Assembly (NCBI GenBank): GCA_011772645.1
Contig: WVZE01000020.1
Location: forward strand, 1-35,980
DNA from: Candidatus Aenigmatarchaeota archaeon
GTDB taxonomy: Archaea; Aenigmatarchaeota; Aenigmatarchaeia; QMZP01; QMZT01
Reading direction: 5' to 3'
Length of the DNA stretch: 35,980 nt
Shown: positions 30,185-35,980 of the stretch, one piece after another
Layout of the letters: each line of letters starts with the position of its first letter
Position numbering within the stretch: position 1 is the first letter of the stretch
Notes under the pieces: model-generated
Databases searched by the model: none
Told to the model about the DNA's origin: nothing
The model's input: only the letters and a program-made list of their open reading frames with translations
Translations under genes and position numbers: made by a program

Positions 30185-30877
30185 ATGGAAAGGGTCAAAA
30201 CTGGCATACCAGGACTGGACGAGATAATGAACGGGGGAGTCCCCAAAGGTCAGCTTGTTTTGTTGTCTGGGACTTGCGGTACCGGGAAAACCACAATATG
30301 CGGACAGTACGTTTACCAAGGTCTTACCAAGTTCGGGGAGAACGGGATTTTCCTTTCATTCGAGGACATGCCCGACAATGTAAAGAAAAACCTGAAAAGG
30401 TTCGGCTGGGACTTCGAGCCCTTTGAAAAGCAGAACAGGTTTGATTTCGTAAGGTACGATCCCTACCACATAGAGGAGGTATTCGACATACTCGAATCGA
30501 ATGTAAGGGAAATAAAGGCACGGAGGATCGTTATAGATTCCGTTTCAGCCCTCGGTTTGCACGTGAGGGACAAGGCGGAACTGAGAAGGATGATATTCAA
30601 CCTGTCAAATCTACTGAGAAAACTGGACTGCACGGTAATAATGGTTTCTGAAATAGTTCCGGGATCCGCCGGGATCTCCAGATACGGAGTGGAGGAGTTC
30701 GTGACGGACAGCGTGGTCGTTCTCTACTACGAAAGAAACGAATTCACGTTCACCCGGGCGATGCAGGTCTGGAAGATGAGCGGTTCTGATCATTCGAAGA
30801 AACTTCATCCGTATAAAATAACCAATAAGGGGATAGTTGTACAGCCGGGTGAGGAAGCCTTCATGAGAAGGAAGTGA
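30185..30877 (+). CDS. KaiC-like RecA-fold ATPase
   Basis: A 230-residue single-domain KaiC/RadA-superfamily protein. Walker A is GTCGTGKTT (~38-46), the segment IFLSFEDMPDNVKKNLKRFGWD holds the catalytic Glu typical of KaiC domains, and Walker B is RIVIDSVSAL (~118-127). Archaea have many such stand-alone KaiC-like proteins, some linked to signalling or the archaellum; nothing here assigns a pathway. Its 3' end overlaps ksgA tail to tail by 17 bp. Confidence 0.9.
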   Translation: MERVKTGIPGLDEIMNGGVPKGQLVLLSGTCGTGKTTICGQYVYQGLTKFGENGIFLSFEDMPDNVKKNLKRFGWDFEPFEKQNRFDFVRYDPYHIEEVFDILESNVREIKARRIVIDSVSALGLHVRDKAELRRMIFNLSNLLRKLDCTVIMVSEIVPGSAGISRYGVEEFVTDSVVVLYYERNEFTFTRAMQVWKMSGSDHSKKLHPYKITNKGIVVQPGEEAFMRRK

Positions 30878-31700
30878 TGTTTTTCAAGACCCTACCGAAA
30901 TCACCGAGCCTCATCTCATCGATCTTCTTCTCCAGGATCCCTCCTTTGATATCCATCCTGTTTATCGCTTCCCTCGCCAGGTTTTTCGTAAAATCCTTTC
31001 CCAGGATGTTTTTTTCGAAATTTATCAGTCCCTCCAGCAACGCGTTCTTCAGTTTCTTTTTCCCCTGAAGGAAGATTTCTTTCAGGATGTATTTTTCCGG
31101 GTGATCCCTGTAATCCTTTTTTGAGAGGGGTCTCACAACTACAACCACGGACTCTGTTTTGGGTTCGGGTCTGAAAGCGTTCTTGGGAATCTCAAACTCG
31201 ATTCTCACACCGAAAAAGCTCTGGGATCTAAGGGAAAGCTTTGAATAATTTTTTTCGCCGGGTTTTGCAAGCAGTATGCGGGCAAACCCTTCCGGAACGC
31301 TCAACACGGCGAGATCGAAATCCGTCCTTGTCAGTCTGTTTATCAGGGGTTCGCATATGGAATAGGGGAGGTTGGAGACTATCTTGTTGAATCTTATTCC
31401 CCCCATCACGTCCAGGGCATTTTTGAAAATTATTTTCAGGTTTCTCTGCCTTCCGAACTCCTTTTTAAGGATTCTCTTGAACCTCTTATCGCTTTCAACC
31501 GCTGTTACCTTCGCCCCTTTTTTCAGAATGCGCTTCGTCAGGTTCCCGTTCCCCGGTCCTATCTCAAGCACGCAATCCTCTGGTTTCAGGTCGCCGATTG
31601 AGACCATCCTCTCCATTATTTCCCTGTTTTCCATGAAGTGCTGGTCCCTGGAAACGCGGCTTTCAGGATTCATGTTTTTTTCCATGCAGGAAGTGCTCAA
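30861..31700 (-). CDS. ksgA: 16S rRNA (A1518/A1519) dimethyltransferase KsgA/Dim1
   Basis: Methylates two adjacent adenines in the helix 45 loop of 16S rRNA, using SAM, late in 30S assembly. SAM-binding motif VLEIGPGNGNLTKRIL (~42-57), acidic motif AVESDKR, and catalytic NLPYSI (~115-120). The target GGAA loop is visible in the 16S of this window. The ORF track starts at 31700, but ATG at 31673 (MNPESRVSRDQHFM) fits the family start better and reduces the overlap with the antiporter gene to 11 bp. Length from there is 270 residues, normal. Confidence 0.95.
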   Translation of the reverse strand: MSTSCMEKNMNPESRVSRDQHFMENREIMERMVSIGDLKPEDCVLEIGPGNGNLTKRILKKGAKVTAVESDKRFKRILKKEFGRQRNLKIIFKNALDVMGGIRFNKIVSNLPYSICEPLINRLTRTDFDLAVLSVPEGFARILLAKPGEKNYSKLSLRSQSFFGVRIEFEIPKNAFRPEPKTESVVVVVRPLSKKDYRDHPEKYILKEIFLQGKKKLKNALLEGLINFEKNILGKDFTKNLAREAINRMDIKGGILEKKIDEMRLGDFGRVLKNITSFS

Positions 31701-33324
31701 CCTTCTTTATGATCTTCTCGGCAGAAACAAATTCAGGAACGATCACGACGTCCGCTCCCGCCATGTAAAGTCTCTCGGCGTCCATCTCGGAGTGGGCGCG
31801 TGCGAAGATTTTCACGTCCTTGTTGAACCTTTTGGCCTTCCTTATGACAAAGGAGGAGATATCCGCGTAGGGTAAAGTGAGGATGACGAGCCTTGCCTTG
31901 TAGAGGTTGATCTTCTTCAGTATCTCGTCGTTGTCCGCATCCCCGTAGACCGTGTATATCCCCATGCTGCCCAGATTCTTGACTATCTCGGGGTTTCTTT
32001 CAGCAACCAGGAATTTCTCTCCCTTGTTCTTCAGGTATTTCACGATCCTTCCGCCCATCCTGTCCGCCCCGAAAACTATCACGTGGTTTTCCAGCTCTTT
32101 CTGGGGGAAGTATTCGATTTCGTGAATGCTCCTGGGATGGATAAGGTGACTTATCCTGTCTATCCTCATTCTTGAAAAGGTTCTGTAGATGAGGTTTCGC
32201 CCTCTCATGAAGTAGGGGGTTGCGACGATGGAAACGACAACCAGGCTCAGCAGCAGGGAATAGAATTCGGGGGCTAGCATGCCCGCAATGAACATCTCCA
32301 TCGCTATTATGAACATGAACTCGCTTCCCTGGCCGAGTCCCATTCCTATCGAATTCGAGGTTCTTCCGCCGTAGCCCATGAAGAGGTAGATCATGGAAAA
32401 GATCAGGGGCTTTATTATCACTATGAAAAGGAATAGCGTTATGAACACAGGGAACATGCCCTGTATAACCCCGAAATCTATCTGCATGCCCAGGGTGGAG
32501 AAGAATATTATGGCAAAAAAATCCCTCAGCGCATGTGTCTCACCGGCGATCTCAATGTTGTAGGGGAAATTCGCCATCGAGAGTCCCGCGATGAAACCCC
32601 CTACGGCGATGGAAAAATCAAGGACAGCGGATGCACCTATGAAAAAGAAGCAGTTACCTATTGCCGTTATGAAAAGTATCTCGTGCCTTTCGGCAGCGTA
32701 ATCGAGTATCCTCGGGAAGAAAAATTTGTTCAGGAGGATCGCGATAGCGAACAGTCCCACGCCCTTCAGGATGATGGAAGCCACGAAATCGAATGTTATA
32801 AACATGCCTACATCCCTCAGGAGAGGCAGAGCGACAACCGCAATTATGTCCTGCAGAAGGAGGATTCCGAGCATTATCCTTCCGTGCATTGTGTTAAGCT
32901 CGTCCTTGTCCACCAGTATTTTCGTGACGATCATCGTGCTGCTGAGAGCGAGTAGAAGTCCGAAATAGACGCCCATATGGCCCATACCGAAAACGGATGC
33001 GATTGCAAAACCAAGCAGGAAGGTGATCACTATCTGCAACGCCCCGCCACTCAACGCGGCGAGACCGACGTTCTTGAACTTGCGGAAATCGATCTCAAGA
33101 CCGACAGAGAACAGGAGGAAAACAATCCCCAGCTCTGAAAGAAGTTTTATCTCCTCGAAATTTGATATCAGTCCGAGACCATGGATAGGGCCGATCAAAA
33201 CCCCTGCAACCACGTATGCGACTATGGCGGGCTGCCTGAGAAAACGAGCGAAATAAGCGAGAACGGCTGAGAAGATTATGATGAAACCGATATCAAAAAG
33301 TATTGGCGAAGGAGACACAACCAT
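31663..33324 (-). CDS. CPA2-family cation/proton antiporter with C-terminal RCK (TrkA-N) domain
   Basis: A 553-residue Kef/NapA-like transporter. Residues ~8-380 hold about 12-13 membrane helices, including FLLFSVGLEIDFRKFK and the LSSTMIVTKIL segment typical of CPA2. The cytoplasmic part from ~405 is an RCK domain with the dinucleotide-binding motif IVFGADRMGGRIVKYL and a second acidic strand end (LVAERNPE), so NAD(H) or another nucleotide may gate K+ or Na+/H+ exchange. The TrkA-C domain is missing. It is upstream of and overlaps ksgA. No SD is visible; ATATTATTATATGG suggests a leaderless start. Confidence 0.93.
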   Translation of the reverse strand: MVVSPSPILFDIGFIIIFSAVLAYFARFLRQPAIVAYVVAGVLIGPIHGLGLISNFEEIKLLSELGIVFLLFSVGLEIDFRKFKNVGLAALSGGALQIVITFLLGFAIASVFGMGHMGVYFGLLLALSSTMIVTKILVDKDELNTMHGRIMLGILLLQDIIAVVALPLLRDVGMFITFDFVASIILKGVGLFAIAILLNKFFFPRILDYAAERHEILFITAIGNCFFFIGASAVLDFSIAVGGFIAGLSMANFPYNIEIAGETHALRDFFAIIFFSTLGMQIDFGVIQGMFPVFITLFLFIVIIKPLIFSMIYLFMGYGGRTSNSIGMGLGQGSEFMFIIAMEMFIAGMLAPEFYSLLLSLVVVSIVATPYFMRGRNLIYRTFSRMRIDRISHLIHPRSIHEIEYFPQKELENHVIVFGADRMGGRIVKYLKNKGEKFLVAERNPEIVKNLGSMGIYTVYGDADNDEILKKINLYKARLVILTLPYADISSFVIRKAKRFNKDVKIFARAHSEMDAERLYMAGADVVIVPEFVSAEKIIKKVEHFLHGKKHES

Positions 33325-33364
33325 ATAATAATATTTTTATTTGTTCCTAAATAAAAAAGGAGGT

Positions 33365-34438
33365 ATGGAAAGGGAAGAGGAAATCAAGAACATAGAAGAT
33401 GAAATTCGCAGGACAAAGTATAACAAGGCGACGCAGTATCACGTAGGCCAGCTGAAAGCGAAACTGGCGAAGCTCAGGGAAGAAGTCGTTATCAAGAAAA
33501 GCCCGAAAGGAGGGAAAACCTACTCCATCCGCAAGTCAGGGGACGCGACCGTCCTTCTCGTGGGCTTCCCCTCTGTGGGTAAATCCACCCTTCTCAACAG
33601 CATCACGTCGGCGGAATCCAAAACGGGCGAATACGAGTTCACAACACTGGATGTCATACCCGGGGTTATGGAATACAATTCCTCCCGCATTCAGATACTG
33701 GATATACCTGGGGTGGTTTCGGGGGCCTCCACGGGGAAGGGCAGGGGGAAGGAGATACTTTCTGTCGTCCGCAACGCCGATCTCATTCTTATAATGATAG
33801 ACAGGATCGAGCAGATAGGGGTTATCGAAAGGGAATTGTACAATTCGGGTTTCAGGCCCAACCAGCGAAAGCCGGACGTGATCATAAAGAAAACGGACAG
33901 GGGAGGGGTGAAGGTAAGTTCCGCGGTTAAGCTGAAGAAAATAGACAGGAGGATGGTTCAGGTCGTGATTAATGAGAGGGGGATTCATAACGCGGAAATT
34001 CTTATACGCGAGGATCTCACGCTCGACAGGCTGATAGATTCCACCTGCAAGAACCGGGTTTACGTGAAATCGATCGTGATTTACAACAAGGTCGACCTGC
34101 TCTCGAAGGAGGAGAGAGAACGTATTCCGAAGGATTTTTTCCAGATTTCTTCTCTCAAGGGAGAGGGAATCGAGCAATTGAAAAGAAGGATATGGGATTC
34201 GCTGGAGCTCATGAGGATCTACATGAAAAAGACAGGGAAGCCCCCTGACATGGAGAAACCCCTGATAATCAGGAAGGGATCAAAGGTCTCGGACGTGGCT
34301 GAAAGGATCCACAAGGATTTCGAAAGAAATCTCGATTTCGCTAGGATTTGGGGGCCTTCCGCTCGCTTCGACGGGCAAAAGGTGGGCGGAGAAAGGATTC
34401 TGAAGGACAGGGACATCGTGGAGCTTCACATGGAATGA
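33365..34438 (+). CDS. DRG-family (Obg superfamily) GTPase with TGS domain
   Basis: A 357-residue GTPase from ATG 33365; the ORF track's TTG at 33341 adds eight residues that do not fit the family. The helical start (EIKNIEDEIRRTKYNKATQYH) is typical of archaeal and eukaryotic DRG. G1 is GFPSVGKST, G3 DIPGV, G4 NKVD. A DRG-specific insert lies in the G domain, and the C-terminal TGS domain begins near RKGSKVSDVAERIHKDF. DRG proteins bind ribosomes and help translation. GGAGGT lies directly against the ATG, closer than a normal SD. Confidence 0.94.
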   Translation: MEREEEIKNIEDEIRRTKYNKATQYHVGQLKAKLAKLREEVVIKKSPKGGKTYSIRKSGDATVLLVGFPSVGKSTLLNSITSAESKTGEYEFTTLDVIPGVMEYNSSRIQILDIPGVVSGASTGKGRGKEILSVVRNADLILIMIDRIEQIGVIERELYNSGFRPNQRKPDVIIKKTDRGGVKVSSAVKLKKIDRRMVQVVINERGIHNAEILIREDLTLDRLIDSTCKNRVYVKSIVIYNKVDLLSKEERERIPKDFFQISSLKGEGIEQLKRRIWDSLELMRIYMKKTGKPPDMEKPLIIRKGSKVSDVAERIHKDFERNLDFARIWGPSARFDGQKVGGERILKDRDIVELHME

Positions 34439-34466
34439 ATTTAAATTCTCGGTCGAAATAAGAACT

Positions 34467-34586
34467 ATGGCTAAATTTCGTTGTTTGCAGTGCGCTTGGG
34501 AAGGGAAGCCGATCATAATGGAGCCAGCGACAAAGGTGTGTCCAAAATGCGGCTCTGTCAGGCTTGAGAAACTGAAGAGGGAATGA
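34467..34586 (+). CDS. 39-residue zinc-ribbon protein (not in ORF track)
   Basis: ATG at 34467 opens MAKFRCLQCAWEGKP and ends at TGA with VCPKCGSVRLEKLKRE. Two CxxC pairs 19 residues apart form a one-domain zinc ribbon. TTTAAATT about 25 nt upstream suits a leaderless message. Similar tiny ribbons are common in archaea and often bind RNA polymerase, ribosomes or nucleic acid, but the partner here is unknown. Confidence 0.75.
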   Translation: MAKFRCLQCAWEGKPIIMEPATKVCPKCGSVRLEKLKRE

Positions 34587-34652
34587 CCCTCTAAAAAGTT
34601 TTTTTTAGGTTAGGTATTTATTCGGGCTCCGCCAATTAAAACTAATAAACCA

Positions 34653-34808
34653 GTGATTTTGGTGGTAAGAAAATCGTGCCATGGGTGTGACAGCAGGAAG
34701 GTAAAACTTTCCCTCTGCGTGAAGTCGGAGAAACACACGTGCAGGGACTGCTGCGTGAAGGACATAAAGATGATAGGGAAATGCACGTACTGGCCGGTGT
34801 GCTGGTAA
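34653..34808 (+). CDS. Cys-rich ~50-residue protein (not in ORF track)
   Basis: An open frame with GTG or TTG starts (34653, 34659 or 34662) encodes VVRKSCHGCDSRKVKLSLCV and, later, CRDCC and CTYWPVCW, about nine Cys in ~50 residues, ending at TAA 34808. The Cys spacing suggests zinc or iron-sulfur binding. AATTAAAA lies upstream. No family recognised; the non-ATG start and small size leave doubt. Confidence 0.55.
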   Translation: MILVVRKSCHGCDSRKVKLSLCVKSEKHTCRDCCVKDIKMIGKCTYWPVCW

Positions 34809-34840
34809 CTATTTTAGAAAGGACGCCGTATATATTAAAT

Positions 34841-35980
34841 ATGAAACAGGTGCGAAGGGTTTCTTTGCTCATTCCCGTGATAATTTTAATTCTTGCATAC
34901 TTTCTCGTTCTTTCCTTCAATCTGCTGCCGTTTGGTCTTACATACGAATCCTTCACCGCGATAATAATCTTTTTTGTAACGATCTACCTTTGGGCTACAG
35001 AAATTCTTCCCCTCCCCGTGACCGCGTTCCTCGCGATGTTCCTCCTCGCCCTCTCAGGATCGGTTTCCCTCCCAGATTCCATCTACGGTCTGGGGTCCAC
35101 GGTCGTTTTTCTGATAATAATCGGTTTCTTCCTGGCCGCGGGCCTGACGAAATCCGGCCTGGACAAGAGGATCGCCTACAAGATCCTCCGGAATTCCCAC
35201 TCCGAGAATTCGGTATTGATCGGTCTTATAGTAATGACGGCGTTTCTCTCCATGATAATTTCGAACACCACAACCACTCTTCTGATGGTTCCCATCGCTC
35301 TACACATAATGCATAAAGTTCGGATGAATAACGAGGCCCTCCTTCTCGGGATCGCCTTCGCGGCGAACATTGGCGGCGCCGGTCTTCTCATAGGAACCCC
35401 TCCGAACATAATAGGATCAGAAGCGTTAGGCTGGGGATTCTATGAGTGGATGGTGAACGCGCTTCCCTTCACCCTGGTCATGATATTCCTGCTCTACGTG
35501 TCCTTCTTGATCTACTTCAGGCCGAAACACGAGAAGATAGAGAAACATCTTGTCAAGGATTTGGGACCCCTGAAACCTGAGGAGAAGAGGGCAGCCTTTG
35601 TGATCATATTCACCCTTTTGTTGTGGATTGCCTCCCCCATCCACAATCTCCCCGCAATAGTCGTGGGCCTGATAGGGGGTATGCTGATGTTCGTGCTTGT
35701 CTACGACTGGAGGTATTTCGAGCGCGTGACCCACTGGGGTACGATCATCCTGATAGCGGGAGCCGTCTCCCTTGGAAGGGCGCTCGAGGTGACGGGAGCA
35801 GCGCAATGGATAGCGACGAACTTCCTCGGGCTCACGGGTTTGACCTCCCCTGTGTTTATCGCATTCTCCTTCGTTGTCCTCGCTCTCTGCATAACCCAGT
35901 TCATACAGAACACGGCGACTGCTGCGATGTTCACCCCTGTTCTCGTGGGGTTATCCTCGGGTCTGGGGATCCTCCCCCAG
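34841..35980 (+). CDS. DASS (SLC13)-family anion/cation symporter, 3' end cut by the window
   Basis: The frame from ATG 34841 stays open to the window edge (380 codons); the ORF track omitted it because there is no stop. It is strongly hydrophobic with ~9-10 membrane helices so far. The first SNT motif is ISNTTTTLLMVP (~146-157), with GIAFAANIGGAGLLIGTPPN after it, and the second repeat has QNTATAAMFTPV near the end, the two inverted-repeat signatures of DASS transporters. These carry dicarboxylates, citrate or sulfate with Na+; the exact substrate is not predictable. TATATATTAAAT lies directly before the ATG, unusually close for a TATA box. Confidence 0.9.
   Translation, partial: MKQVRRVSLLIPVIILILAYFLVLSFNLLPFGLTYESFTAIIIFFVTIYLWATEILPLPVTAFLAMFLLALSGSVSLPDSIYGLGSTVVFLIIIGFFLAAGLTKSGLDKRIAYKILRNSHSENSVLIGLIVMTAFLSMIISNTTTTLLMVPIALHIMHKVRMNNEALLLGIAFAANIGGAGLLIGTPPNIIGSEALGWGFYEWMVNALPFTLVMIFLLYVSFLIYFRPKHEKIEKHLVKDLGPLKPEEKRAAFVIIFTLLLWIASPIHNLPAIVVGLIGGMLMFVLVYDWRYFERVTHWGTIILIAGAVSLGRALEVTGAAQWIATNFLGLTGLTSPVFIAFSFVVLALCITQFIQNTATAAMFTPVLVGLSSGLGILPQ

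Noticed and set aside
30185-31700. Functional meaning for the tail-to-tail overlap of the KaiC-like gene and ksgA
   Set aside because: Convergent overlaps of 15-20 bp occur twice here (also PAP2/aRF1) and fit simple genome compaction.

Overview
Organism and basis. The window is archaeal. It carries 16S-tRNA-Ala-23S rRNA linkage, RNA introns of the bulge-helix-bulge (BHB) type cut by the archaeal tRNA splicing endonuclease, an aRF1-type release factor, FEN-1 with a PCNA box, a KaiC-like ATPase, a DRG GTPase with TGS domain, archaeal-type ProRS and KsgA/Dim1, and TATA-like boxes in front of many genes. The broken-up ribosomal protein operon, short uS4 and tight packing would suit a DPANN or deep euryarchaeal lineage, but I cannot place it from sequence alone. 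Layout. (1) 1-5290: an rRNA operon on the minus strand (23S 5' part, tRNA-Ala, 16S) broken by ten BHB introns that I could fold by hand. Three of them encode homing endonucleases: two LAGLIDADG in 16S and one HNH in the anticodon intron of tRNA-Ala. Removing six introns from 16S leaves 1494 nt with canonical sequence at every junction. (2) 5337-10030: a small membrane protein, proS, a Tat-signal protein, tRNA-Cys with two introns, the decayed 3' end of an ABC permease, and a J-domain protein. (3) 10035-14753: an ABC exporter operon (ATPase, two FtsX/MacB-like permeases, a secreted membrane-anchored CARDB-like protein) with a MarR/GbsR-like regulator. (4) 14852-19998: a variant GTP cyclohydrolase II facing uS13-uS4-uS11-uL3, then an unknown ORF, a PAP2 phosphatase and aRF1, whose GGQ motif reads GGW. 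(5) 20047-26690: five tandem paralogous cytoplasmic PQQ-type beta-propeller genes, each overlapping the next by 46-52 bp. (6) 26837-35980: tRNA-Gln with two introns, an Mth938-like protein, a family 2 glycosyltransferase, FEN-1, a small membrane protein, a KaiC-like ATPase, KsgA, a CPA2 antiporter with an RCK domain, DRG, two very small Cys-rich proteins missed by the ORF track, and a DASS transporter cut by the window end. How it fits together. Every stable RNA gene here (16S, partial 23S, tRNA-Ala, -Cys, -Gln) is interrupted, 14 introns in all, and the 16S precursor is also flanked by a BHB processing stem. Ribosome and tRNA production therefore depends heavily on one splicing endonuclease and the RNA ligase. 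The most unusual points are the HNH-coding tRNA intron, a 7-nt 16S micro-exon in the decoding centre, twin small introns at two copies of one 13-nt site, the GGW release factor, and the overlapping five-gene propeller array.
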